Below, one piece after another: positions 1 through 7,135 of a stretch of DNA of 13,311 nt (positions within the stretch are counted from its first letter, which is position 1; every line of letters starts with the position of its first letter). Source of the stretch: Cyclospora cayetanensis (lineage: Eukaryota; Apicomplexa; Conoidasida; Eucoccidiorida; Eimeriidae); contig NW_020312313.1 of the NCBI RefSeq assembly GCF_002999335.1, forward strand, positions 1 to 13,311, given 5' to 3'. The position numbers were made by a program, and so were the translations under genes. The notes under the pieces were generated by a model, which was given only the letters and a program-made list of their open reading frames with translations, was not told the origin of the DNA and ran no database searches.

Positions 1-204
1 GAGCTCTAGACCTTGAAGTCATCCACTAGACAGGCTCCTGGACGTAATACTTTGTGCCTCTTGTTTACGCCCCACGGAGGCTATGTCTCGCACTTCTAGC
101 CTAGGGGTAACGTTTATTTGTTTGAGCCTCTTTCTGTTTGGAAGTATTTGTCTGTGTCTTTATTTCTTTTATCAGAGCTTGCTAGTGTAGTGTTGTGCAC
201 TACA
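1..204 (-). repeat. Candidate 3' LTR (5' part only) of the chromovirus
   Basis: On the minus strand the sequence from 204 downward starts TGTAGTG, beginning with the TG expected of an LTR, directly after a purine-rich tract and about 110 bases after the Pol stop. A candidate matching end (ACACTAC) sits next to the primer-binding site at 5959-5965, so the LTR would have ends of the TGTAGTG/CACTACA type. About 25-45 bases in on the minus strand there is an A-rich TATA-like stretch (gataaaagaaataaag, 162-177). The LTR runs out of the window, so length and target-site duplication cannot be seen. No second LTR copy was found by eye, so this is inferred from position and end sequence. Confidence 0.5.
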
Positions 205-206
205 CT
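184..206. repeat. Perfect 9-bp inverted repeat at the LTR boundary
   Basis: Arms AGTGTAGTG (184-192) and CACTACACT (198-206) are perfectly complementary around the 5-base loop TTGTG. The repeat straddles the proposed LTR start at 204. It may be the short terminal inverted repeat of the LTR together with adjacent sequence, or a hairpin used during reverse transcription or integration. The arms are read directly; the role is inference. Confidence 0.8.
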
Positions 207-218
207 TTCATTCGTCTC
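205..218 (-). other. Candidate polypurine tract
   Basis: Read on the minus strand, these 14 bases (gagacgaatgaaag) are mostly purine and directly abut the TGTAGTG proposed as LTR start. This is where the plus-strand primer of an LTR element must lie. A second purine-rich stretch (gggagggtaggg) lies about 10 bases further upstream on the same strand. Both are imperfect, as expected of a decayed element. Confidence 0.4.
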
Positions 219-313
219 GCAAAAAGCCCTACCCTCCCGGTGAACGTCGCGTGTTCCGTCAGCGGCGTCAACTGCAAGCTTTCAAGGGCATCGTCCTTCG
301 TGTCTTGCAGGGA

Positions 314-562
314 TTATTGTCGGCTCCTGGGGCTTGCCCCTCCAGCTGCCATCCAGGTAAATTTATGCCTTGAGAGCGTGCTCGCCTTTAAAATTTTGGT
401 AGGTCCCTTAAGCGGCTGTAATGATTCAGCCACTTGCTCTCCTCCCATGACCCTCACCTCTAGGAAACTGGCGTAGTGGGCTCTTGCCTGTTGGGGCCGC
501 TTGAGTTGGTTGGGCTGCCATGCGCTGGGGGAAGGCGGCAATTTGTAAGGTTGAATCTGTTT
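314..562 (-). pseudogene. C-terminal tail of chromovirus Pol after the chromodomain
   Basis: The reading frame of the chromodomain continues past its last stop codon for about 80 codons and ends at a stop at 314-316. The tail is basic and proline-rich at first (for example KLPPSPSAWQPNQLKRPQQA) and has no domain I recognise. Chromovirus polyproteins usually end with a short, poorly conserved tail after the chromodomain, so this fits in place and length. Its open stretch of 75 codons from 541 is one of the least damaged pieces of the element, possibly by chance. Confidence 0.55.
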
Positions 563-658
563 TCAGGTGGTGTGGTCCTCTGGCTTGCCCCGTCATTTGC
601 TCAGATACCGAAGGGAGTCACCCTTACTCTTATTCGTCACAGTGTATTCGACTCCGTA
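563..658 (-). pseudogene. Chromodomain of chromovirus Pol (broken)
   Basis: Minus-strand translation from 658 reads YGVEYTVTNKSKGDSLRYLS, then K, a stop, RGKPEDHTT and a stop. This is the chromodomain pattern: an N-terminal aromatic and E-Y-x-V strand, a G-containing turn, the YL-x-K-W-x-G core and the E-D-H-x-T-W end. The two stops, TGA at 593-595 and 563-565, fall exactly where the two conserved tryptophans belong, so each is one TGG-to-TGA change. Chromodomains at the end of integrase bind histone tails and guide new copies to particular chromatin. The domain is in the same frame as the GPY/F module upstream and follows it by about 100 bases, the usual arrangement. Identification is firm; function is lost. 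Confidence 0.88.
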
Positions 659-759
659 TGTGGCTGATGGCTGCCTTGTGGTGTCTCGAATGTAGAGCCG
701 ACCAACCGCTGGCTCTTGAAACGTCGTTAAAATGTCGCCTTATCGAGCTCTCATGCGTG

Positions 760-961
760 TCAATGCAAGAAACATCGTGGTGCCTGCCTCAGGGAGGTAC
801 GGCACCGCTGCGGCAGCCGTGGCAACCTACTAGCATGTCAAACTTGGTCCACAGTAACGGGACCCAAGCTTAGAGTAGATGGACCCACCCGGGAGATTGC
901 GGGTACTAATCCACACTTCGCCACCGATAATAAACTTAACTTCCCTTAGCCTGAAAGCAGC
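760..961 (-). pseudogene. GPY/F module of chromovirus integrase (broken)
   Basis: In the chromodomain's frame, the minus strand reads VKFIIGGEVWISTRNL, then a short linker, SKLGSRYCGP, two stops, and VATAAAAVPYLPEAG. This follows the integrase C-terminal module of Ty3/Gypsy elements: a VGD-V-W-x-S-T-x-N-L strand, the K-L-x-x-R-Y-x-G-P motif that names the module, then a V-G-x-x-A-Y-x-L-x-L-P-E strand. A basic helix-like stretch (ALTRMRAR) then corresponds to the H-x-V-F-H-V-S-x-L region. The module aids multimerisation and DNA binding of integrase. The GP pair at 845-850 is intact; the aromatic after it is lost, and tandem stops follow. The upstream core is in another frame, so at least one indel separates them. 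Confidence 0.86.
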
Positions 962-1129
962 TCAAAACTTTTTGCCGTCATTACGCATGAAGTGTATGAC
1001 TTTAGGTCGGCTCAAACAGTTGCCTGTAGAACCTGGTCGTTGGGCGTGAGTGTTGGCGTGACATTCTCAAGCATGTCGATTCGTGATGCCGTAGTATGGT
1101 ACCCAGTGGTCACCGTTGGTACTCTATGC

Positions 1130-1637
1130 GACCGCAGGAGCGAGAGGCACGATCTGACACTCGCTCCCATCGGAGTGAGGAATCAAACTCCGCAGCATCT
1201 GTCTATATACTCTGTACACCGTCCCTTTGAAGGTGATGTGCGGATGCCACCACCTGCTTGACGTTCAGAGGCTAGCATAGACGCCTCCACGTGTCAAAGT
1301 GACATCGTGGGCCCCGATCAAAAAGGACTTTTGAAGCCCCACGAAATCAAAATGGGCGAGATGCGACAAATTGAACCGTATCCACTATTGAACTAGCCTT
1401 GGTGGTCAAAATGAACTGCGCCGTCTTATAAATCAGTCTTCTAACCGAAAGTTGAAGTATTGTTGTTATCGCAGAAAATGATTTCGTGATCAAGTCTAGC
1501 TTAACGTGACTAAATCGTTTGACAGCAATGCGGGGTGGCTGATGTAAACTTCCTGGCCTCTGAATAAGTACCTTGCAGCCTCGCCATAGCACAACCCGTG
1601 GGCAATAAAGTAAGTTTGCATTGTGCCTTTCATTCAA
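1130..1637 (-). pseudogene. Integrase catalytic core of chromovirus Pol (broken)
   Basis: A 96-codon open stretch (1637-1347) followed by the same frame to about 1130 holds the core. QRPGSLHQPPRIAVKRFSHV runs directly into KLDLIT, matching the Ty3/Gypsy linker plus first catalytic Asp (codon 1494-1496, retained). KTAQFILTTKASSIVDTVQF is the conserved beta strand and helix after it. KVLFDRGPR holds the second catalytic Asp (1317-1319, retained). LNVKQVVASAHHLQRDGVQS is the block that should end in the catalytic Glu, which is Ser here. A stop (1347-1349) and two more (near 1290 and 1201) break it. The protein would have joined element cDNA to host DNA in the nucleus. This is the clearest part of the element along with RT. 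It is preceded by the HHCC finger in another frame. Confidence 0.93.
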
Positions 1638-1920
1638 GAAGAGAGATTCTTGATGAGGGGTAGCTTAACGTGAGTACATCGTTTGCAAGCAAGACGTTTG
1701 CAGGCAATGACGTGGTCATGGCTGCGGACAGCACATAGAACCTAGGTAGTGGAGAAACGCGAATGCTCCACATGTAGTGCGCAAATGCATGGAGAATGAG
1801 CGATGAGACGAAGTGCTTTCTGTGTCGCATTTGAAGTAAGAATGACTCCCTTCGCTGTTCCACCACTCGACCACTTCGGAAAGTTCGGTGAGGTCGGGCC
1901 GGTTGGATTAAGCAGCCCAA
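1630..1920 (-). pseudogene. Integrase N-terminal HHCC zinc-finger region (broken)
   Basis: A 96-codon frame contains LHAFAHYMWSIR, then PRFYVLSAAMTTSLPANVLL and ANDVLTLSYPSSR. Position and pattern match the integrase zinc finger: two His, then an aromatic-W-P-G-M-like strand, then Y-V-x-x-C-x-x-C-Q. The His pair (1789-1791 and 1777-1779) is present. The W-P-G of the strand and both Cys are gone (Ala and Leu in their places), so zinc binding is lost. The frame differs from that of the catalytic core, which begins at 1637. A 32-base segment here (about 1656-1687) recurs near 1492-1523; see findings. Confidence 0.65.
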
Positions 1921-2295
1921 GCTTGAGCTCGTATCGGGTCATCATCAAAGAACAAAGAAGGAAAGCCCTTGCGGTTCAAGGACTGTCTTTCACTGGATTC
2001 AAGCGATTACATCCCTGCACTTGAACACCCCGGTGGAGGAGGGCATATCGGGTTCTTGCTTTGATGCCACGATTTGTGACACTGGATCAGGGGACAATTG
2101 GGATGGGAGAGCTTTGAAGGGGACCGCTTGAGCCCCTTAGTAAGCTGGAACCCCCACAATAGCTTCCTGACAGCCCTGATTCCCGTGTTGCTGTCCTGGC
2201 ACATCAGCGGCTGCAGTAATGGCGGTCATTTCCCCGTAGGAAGTGATGCAAGCAGAGACGAGCGGGTGCAGCGCATCTCCACCACCTACGAAGTG
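1921..2295 (-). pseudogene. RNase H to integrase connection of chromovirus Pol (weak)
   Basis: The RNase H frame continues through PHFVGGGDALHPLVSACI and about 70 further codons to a stop near 2137, then stays largely open to about 2000. In Gypsy elements this segment links the D-A-L-S-R end of RNase H to the integrase zinc finger and is poorly conserved, so only position supports the call. Several stops follow near 1930-2000. No other gene is apparent on either strand. Confidence 0.45.
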
Positions 2296-2754
2296 CGGAT
2301 GGCCGGTGAGAGCGTCCACAGTCTAGTAGTGCGTGCCTTCTAGATAGTTGATGATGAGATTCTGGAATTTGTCCAGAAAATCTAGCCAATGCTCCATGTG
2401 GTTTTGTTGTGGATTAGAGGTGGTTGACTGGTGGAAGTTGGTCGCTGGTGATTTGTGTGGGAGAGGCCTTTTTGCAGGGGAGTAGTTATTCACACGTATT
2501 CATGCGCTGACTAACGTCTGAGACTCTTGGGTGGATATGGAGTTCTTCTGCAGTAAAATGTTCGTGATCTGGCTCAAACAGAGCTCGTTTGTTGTCGCGT
2601 TCCAATGCTGAGCCTTAGGCATAGCCTGATGCAGTGGCTCAAAGGTGATAAGGTCTGGTGGAGTCGGAAATTGGGTGAACCGTATATTCGACCAGCCGCT
2701 TCTTAAGTCGCGCCGCAGCGGACGTATGCGGTGGGACCCAGGCAGTGTCATATG
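2296..2754 (-). pseudogene. RNase H domain of chromovirus Pol (broken)
   Basis: KAQHWNATTNELC (about 2576-2619) matches the conserved block with the Glu before the L-A-x-V helix. At 2400-2296 the minus strand reads HMEHWLDFLDKFQNLIINYL, then EGTHY, a stop, and TVDALTGHP. This is the characteristic R-x-x-R-W-x-x-x-L then Y-x-x-G then x-A-D-A-L-S-R end of Ty3/Gypsy RNase H; the last Asp is retained. The stretch between them (about 2405-2570) is poorly preserved and should hold the T-D-H motif. It would degrade RNA in the RNA-DNA hybrid during reverse transcription. The frame changes from the RT end at about 2645-2700, where the 2929-2639 frame ends in PISDSTRPYHL. Confidence 0.86.
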
Positions 2755-3555
2755 CTTTAAGCGGCCGTACCACGTCGGCAAACTCGGGAGCCATGGATAT
2801 GCACCGTGCTTGGTAGTCCCGAAAGACCGCCGCACTTGCGTCTCGTGCAGTGGTAGCCCTGGACAGATTGGAATTGCGTGTTGTCTTCAGCTGGACCCTT
2901 AACTTCCGGCCCGCCGATGGTGTAGCCAAAGTACTGGAACTCCTGCCTTGGTACCTTGTAAGTTCTGAATTCGTAGTACAGAGATGTTATTAGGAGGTGC
3001 TCAGCAATCGCCATAAAAGCTGCGCGTGAGAGACTAGGTCCAGACTCTATATAAGAATGTCGTCAAAATGGGCAACTACTCCTTGGGAAAACACAGTTTG
3101 GAGAAAAGCATTGATATTGGTTTTCGACAAGGGGCGTGCATCTTGAATACTGAACGACCTCACCTTAAGTTCAAAGAGACGCATTACTTAACAGAAAACA
3201 GTATGCTACCTGTCCTTTTTTTCCGTGCAAACCTTACCTGGAAAAGACCGGCTTCTACGTACAGCGTCGGCAAATTTAGGGGGGGCGCCCAGCACTTCAC
3301 GGGTAGTGTGTAGCAAACGCTTTGTGGAGTCCGAATATATCAGCAGGGAGGTTTGTTGTCTCGCCTGTACATATATTTAGTCATCAACAGGCGGCTTGGG
3401 AGGCAGCCCCCTTGCACGGAAACCGGGAAAAAGACGCCTTTTGGCTCGACAGGCTGTCACCACCTGCGACGGCAGTTTCTACGCTTAAGCCAACTATACT
3501 CAAAAACCCCAATACGTGTATTTTAACAGTGCACCAGGCCACACAGACGCTTTGT
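2755..3555 (-). pseudogene. Reverse transcriptase domain of chromovirus Pol (broken)
   Basis: Minus-strand pieces align in order with Ty3/Gypsy RT. KGVFFPV (about 3440) and TKYMYRRDNKPPC (about 3380-3342) match the fingers and the YPLP-like segment. YVEAGLFQVRFA (3261-3226) matches the first catalytic block, although its Asp is lost (Tyr). After a frameshift in an A/T run (3215-3222) come KKDR, a stop and HTVF, then SIQDARPLSKTNINAFLQTV. HFDDILI (3050-3070) keeps the catalytic FDD (3059-3067), followed by a TAG. HLLITSLYYEFRTYKVPRQE, QYFGYTIGG, and then, in another frame, MAPEFADVVRPL and AARLKKRLVEY are the thumb and connection. At least three frameshifts. The enzyme would copy the element RNA in virus-like particles. 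Confidence 0.94.
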
Positions 3556-4560
3556 CGGCCTCGCCTACCGCCGGCAAAGTGAGGGGGATTTACGAGTTGA
3601 GACTGTTGGACCGAGAGTAAGCTGATGCTCGACGAACATAGAAAGCAAAAACCCCTGCAGGGCTTTAGAGAGCAGATTCGCCGCGTCTATTAAAGGAACA
3701 GGTATCGTGAGGAGAGAATCCAGTACTGCAATGCGGACTAAAGCTTGCAGTGCTGAAGGGCGGCTGCTGAAGTGCGGCTCGTGATAGGGAAGCGCCCTTC
3801 GGCTTCAGGAATGACTTGTAGTGCTCAGAATACCCGCCTTCGACAAGAGAATAACCCGTTTGGCAAGGGCGTCGTATGCGTGGTATGCTGCAGTTTCTGA
3901 GTAAGCCCTGGATGTGAGGTCACGCGCCTCCAGCGAACCCCTCTAGCAGCAGCACTGCTAGGTCACACCAGTGGCGGTTCATATCTCCACGCAGCGTTAT
4001 CCGACAGGAAATACCATGATATCTGATGTCTGCTAAGCCAGAATAGCCTCGCAATAAAGTCACACGGAAGAGGCCCTACAAGCTATTCGCCCTCAAATAA
4101 TATGCCACACCACATAGATGGCCGCATAACAACAAGATTTATTAGTGAGCTTTGCCTGCTAGCGGGGTTACAGCCACCCTCGTGACGTGGGAGGCCGACA
4201 TCCAGGACCAGGCACTGCACCAGTGCCGGGCTAATCAGGCATCTGGATACTCCCTTGTATTACAGCGCTTCATGCTTGTGCTCCACTATGCAGGGAAACA
4301 ACTATGCTGTGCGCCCAGTGACACACAGTAGCCCACAAGCGTCAATGACGTTTCCAGGCCACCGTCTGCTCTTCCTCACCCTCGAATACTGTATAGCGAT
4401 CCCCTTTAACACGACTGCCTGCCTTCGTCTCTGACGTACTTCCGTCTATGCGTCGATCGCCCTTAGTCCTCTATGGCCAACCTTTAGCTCATCATACTCC
4501 AGTAGACACAATATAGTTTGACATACCAATAGCATTTCTGCTTTGGTCTCCCTGGTTCCT
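3556..4560 (-). pseudogene. Protease-to-RT part of chromovirus Pol (poorly preserved)
   Basis: From about 3833 to 3565 the minus strand carries a frame open for roughly 85 codons, ending RKSPSLCRR and leading in the same frame into the recognisable start of RT (ARPTKRLCGLV, then KGVFFPV). Its content, including ALVRIAVLDSLLTIPVPLID, is protein-like, but I cannot assign motifs. Between 3900 and 4560 the protease frame runs on with scattered stops, and no conserved block is visible. The plus strand shows no better candidate. The call rests on continuity of frame and on being flanked by protease and RT. Confidence 0.5.
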
Positions 4561-4589
4561 TCTCGGTCTATGTTCTGTGGATAGAGACG

Positions 4590-4664
4590 TTGCCTTCAGT
4601 CTGGCAAGACTAAGGTGGTGTTGGGCCCGGTGGCGACGGAACAGATTAATCCATGCGCAGCATA
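4590..4664 (-). pseudogene. Retropepsin-like protease active-site relic
   Basis: In the same frame as Gag, the minus strand reads HGLICSVATGPNTTLVLPD. Pepsin-type retroviral proteases have a hydrophobic strand, then D-T/S-G-A and a further hydrophobic strand; here the positions of Asp and Ala hold Ala and Pro (ATGP, 4623-4634), while T-G and the flanks fit. The active-site Asp is therefore lost. It lies about 230 bases after the Gag zinc knuckle and about 1 kb before RT, the expected place for protease. Only this one block is recognisable, so the call leans on position. Confidence 0.55.
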
Positions 4665-4841
4665 GTTGCCCTAGTGATTGTGTCTCCTATTACTTCAGGA
4701 CTCGACAAATTGAAGGCTTTTTTTTTGTTCGAGCTAAATGGTGCCCTGATGAGTGGCTCTTCCCTTGATGGCCCGCGCTGAGCATTCGGCGCCATCGTAG
4801 TCCTTGCCTCTATGATTGCGGCACAACTCTCCTAAAATCCA

Positions 4842-5640
4842 CTAAACGCAATTCCACAGCGACCAGTCTTTTCCAAAATGTCCTGTGTTATTGCGTAACA
4901 GAAGCCTCATCGGTCCGTTCTCGTTGATCCTCCTCGGTCGAGGCTTGCGTGCATCTTTCGCTACAAATTTCAACGTAGTGTCGTTGAGTACTCGCTCGTC
5001 TTTTTCGGGTCCCCCTGTTAACTCTGGCGTCGCACATCTCCTATGTGATGACAGTATCTGCGGCACCCTGCGCATGACTGGTCCCAAGGGTCTTTGACTT
5101 CATTGCGTAGCTGCAGCGTCCTTTTAAACAAGGAGCGCTTTGTGTCGTTCATTTTGTGTTTCGTCTGGCAGGCAAGCTAGGTATTCGCCGAAGGCATCTT
5201 CGGACTGTGACACAATGCCCTATTAAACAAGCTGTAAAAGCCCCACAAAGTATGTATCATGATCTATTTTGTTTTGGGCCAGTTTAACCCCCACCTCTCG
5301 TCTCTTCCTACGAAAGTGCCTCAAGAGGCGTTTTCCTAGGGGAATTTTTCAATCCTCCATATTTGTCCCGGTATACCCAGGACTAGCCAATAGTGCAATG
5401 AAAGACGCTTTAGGTGCTTTTAGCGTCCCATTGAGTAAGTTTGGTTCTTCCCTCTAGAGCTATGTCTCTATCATGTTCAAGAAATCCTGCATACCACTTC
5501 CGTTTCGTGTTCGAGAGACTGACAAGGGAATGGACTCATTGGATTTGGTCTCATCTCAACAAGTTGCTTCTGTAGACCCGCTACCTTCACCTGTGAGTGG
5601 GCAATGACTTTCAATTGATGCTTTTTAACCTTCCAATGAA
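4842..5640 (-). pseudogene. Gag polyprotein relic with nucleocapsid zinc knuckle
   Basis: One minus-strand frame stays protein-like over about 260 codons with a handful of stops. It has a hydrophilic segment (SIESHCPLTGEGSGSTEATC), a basic stretch (KRLLRHFRRKRREVGVKLAQ), an acidic helix-like segment (SEDAFGEYLACLPDETQNER) and a final open piece of 81 codons (5087-4842). That piece ends in basic KDARKPRPRRINENG and NNTGHFGKDW. The last is a CCHC zinc knuckle (4863-4904) with its G-H-F-x-K-D core kept and all three Cys replaced (Leu, Arg, Trp). Gag forms the particle and binds element RNA. The N-terminal part (5641-5889) lies in other frames and is not recognisable. The overlapping plus-strand frames are shadows. 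Confidence 0.72.
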
Positions 5641-5948
5641 ATCAAATAATAGTAGACGCCGGTTCTCCAGCGGTGTGAACGTTAAGAAAGAAAATTTTGT
5701 CAGCTTCTTTAAACGGCTTGATATCGTCCCTCTACGTTTTTGTGAAGCCCGTGCTGACTCCTCAAGTGGCGCTGTACTGGACAATACAAAAGTGCTGCCC
5801 CTTTCTGTGGCCAATGTAATCAAGACTCTAAAGCGCCCGAGGTAGAGGGTAAAGTAGAGATATGATATGCGACACCGTGCGCTGTACAAACGCAGTCAAA
5901 CTCGTGCAGTCCAGGCCCATTAAGCCCCAAAGCATCGATCATAACAAA
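5641..5948 (-). pseudogene. Probable Gag N-terminus and leader of chromovirus
   Basis: Between the candidate primer-binding site (5949-5958) and the recognisable Gag frame (from 5640) the minus strand has a 92-codon frame starting ATG at 5889, and another frame with RDDIKPFKEADKIFFLNVH. Neither matches a family I know. Gag N-termini are rarely conserved, so position is the only support. The true start codon cannot be chosen. Confidence 0.4.
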
Positions 5949-5958
5949 GCCTTGATAC
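5949..5958 (-). other. Candidate tRNA primer-binding site
   Basis: The minus strand reads GTATCAAGGC here, resembling the initiator-methionine-tRNA primer site used by many LTR elements (TGGTATCAGAGC; 8 of 12 positions when aligned with the two bases before it). It directly follows ACACTAC (5959-5965), the expected LTR end given the TGTAGTG start at 204, with about three bases apparently missing at the junction. The place is right: just upstream of Gag, with an internal region of about 5.75 kb to the purine tract. Short and imperfect, so provisional. Confidence 0.42.
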
Positions 5959-5965
5959 GTAGTGT

Positions 5966-6640
5966 CCATTTCTACTCACCACCTGCCAAACACGGCAAGA
6001 CGTCTTGAAGACGGCCTGGAAAATCGAAGGTTGCAGGCAACCTCTCTTCAAGCGTCCGGTCACGACAGAGTATCAAAGACTGAAATGCACTGCATTACCG
6101 CAGTAGCAGTGCTAAACCACTCGTCATGCACGTGAGACCTTGGAACTAAAAACCAAAGCTTTGTGCTCTACAATACCAACTACCAGCTCTTCACATATTT
6201 CCCCTCAGATCTAAGTAGAAATTCTCAAGGCCATCACCCGCTTCTGCAGCTGACTAACTTGTCACCTTTAACCAATCAATGCGTTGGATGAGGAAAATTT
6301 TGCGACGAAACTGGGAAGCGGACTCGAAGAGACTCAGTTGTGAATGCTGCCACAGCACAGTCACCAAGCACTAAAAGGAATTTCTTAAGTGGTTATTTAT
6401 CTTTGGTGCTGTACTTTGGAAGCTGAAAACATATACTTATTGCCCTAAAGCACGTTACGTTAATGTTTCATCAGAGAGGGCTGCAGTGCATGGCAAGAGC
6501 CACCAGTTTCGGAGAGGCCGCTTGATTTCCTCGTCATGCAACTTTTCCGTTTGCTTGCGCTTTCCATCCCTGTATTGTTGACCGCATTATACCTGCCTCT
6601 TCCGTTCCTACTGATGTTGGTAGGTGCATTTGTTGCTCAT
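5966..6640. other. Unassigned stretch expected to hold the chromovirus 5' LTR
   Basis: No open frame or family match is visible. If 5959-5965 is the LTR end, the 5' LTR should begin here and read on the minus strand, but I see no similarity to the 204 bases of the candidate 3' LTR. It has therefore been deleted, replaced, diverged beyond recognition by eye, or only its unshared 3' part lies here. Two small palindromes occur, CAAGACGTCTTG (5996-6007) and AGGTTGC/GCAACCT (6028-6043). Confidence 0.5.
6028..6043. repeat. 7-bp inverted repeat with 2-base spacer
   Basis: Arms AGGTTGC and GCAACCT flank AG. A second perfect 12-base palindrome (CAAGACGTCTTG, 5996-6007) lies 20 bases to its left. Both are within the stretch where the 5' LTR is expected. 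No function is evident, and such palindromes do occur by chance in 13 kb. Confidence 0.6.
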
Positions 6641-7135
6641 GATGCGCCCATTTCAAACAGGCATTTCTACATATGTAGAAGACTCTAAGGGCTGTCTTGT
6701 ATGTGCAGTAAAGGCAATCGCTGGTTAGTCTACGCTTTTGGAACCCATCAAGTTGGCCATGGACCACTGTTTGCCGTTTCGGATAGGCGCGGTGCCGATA
6801 CATAGATCAGGAATGACTTGATTGTTCTGTGGGATTCTGAAGCGGATTAGTCGTGCAGGTAAGCGCTGTATAATATGACCTATTGCAGTACAACGAAACA
6901 AGGCCTGCAGCGTGTTTCTAGTGTACGAAAATGTTTAGGACACAGTAACATGAGTATGAAAATCACAAATTTACATCGAACCGCTAGGACTCAGAGACAA
7001 TGTACCACACCAAGGCAACACGTAAACGCACTCACTGTGCCACAGCACTTTCAAATGCTGAGGTCGCGCATACGCAAAGGTAAAAGAAGGGCTCTTCGAC
7101 TAGCCCTAAAATCAACTGTTGCCAGTTCCAACTAA
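6641..7135 (+). pseudogene. Tyrosine recombinase relic (Crypton/DIRS-like)
   Basis: One plus frame (6690-6876) reads GCLVCAVKAIAG, a stop, then MDHCLPFRIGAVPIHRSGMT, a stop, and LFCGILKRISRAGKR. This resembles the C-P-V-x-A-L-x-A-Y segment, the P-L-F-x-F strand and the following helix of eukaryotic tyrosine recombinases. After a frameshift, an ATG-started 86-codon frame (6875-7135) gives YCSTTKQGLQRVSSVRKCLG then HSNMSMKITNLHRT. This matches the helix and the LGHS box before the nucleophile; the box is intact (6935-6949). The catalytic Arg of the H-x-x-R block is not found, and the nucleophile position appears to hold Asn or Leu. A basic tail (RSRIRKGKRRALRLALK) follows. The enzyme would move DNA by strand exchange via a 3'-phosphotyrosine. 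Whether it belonged to a Crypton or a DIRS element is open, as no partner RT was found. Confidence 0.55.

Larger units (their letters stand above)
1..5965 (-). mobile_element. Degenerate chromovirus (Ty3/Gypsy LTR retrotransposon), truncated at left window edge
   Basis: The whole 6 kb left block reads on the minus strand as one LTR retrotransposon. The order is candidate primer-binding site, Gag with zinc knuckle, protease, reverse transcriptase, RNase H, integrase (HHCC, core, GPY/F), chromodomain, purine tract and LTR start. RT before integrase is the Ty3/Gypsy order (Copia has integrase first), and a chromodomain after GPY/F defines chromoviruses. The internal part is about 5.7 kb, normal for the group. 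Gag and protease lie in one frame, the start of RT in another, and later parts hop between all three frames. Over a dozen in-frame stops and several frameshifts show that it is dead. Only the first ~204 bases of the 3' LTR are inside the window, and the 5' LTR body is not recognisable. Family identity is secure; age and lineage within chromoviruses are not resolved. Confidence 0.94.

Noticed and set aside
2645..2902. Plus-strand 85-codon frame
   Set aside because: It is the shadow of the minus-strand RT/RNase H relic, which has clear family blocks.
4885..5457. Plus-strand frames (70 and 62 codons) in the same phase as each other
   Set aside because: They are opposite a minus-strand Gag frame that ends in a zinc-knuckle relic and leads in phase to a protease block; the plus frames show no motif.
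6534..6803. Minus-strand 89-codon frame with a Cys-x2-Cys and Cys-x3-Cys pattern, reminiscent of a piggyBac C-terminal zinc ribbon
   Set aside because: No piggyBac DDE blocks are found upstream on that strand, and the plus strand over the same bases fits a tyrosine recombinase in order and content.
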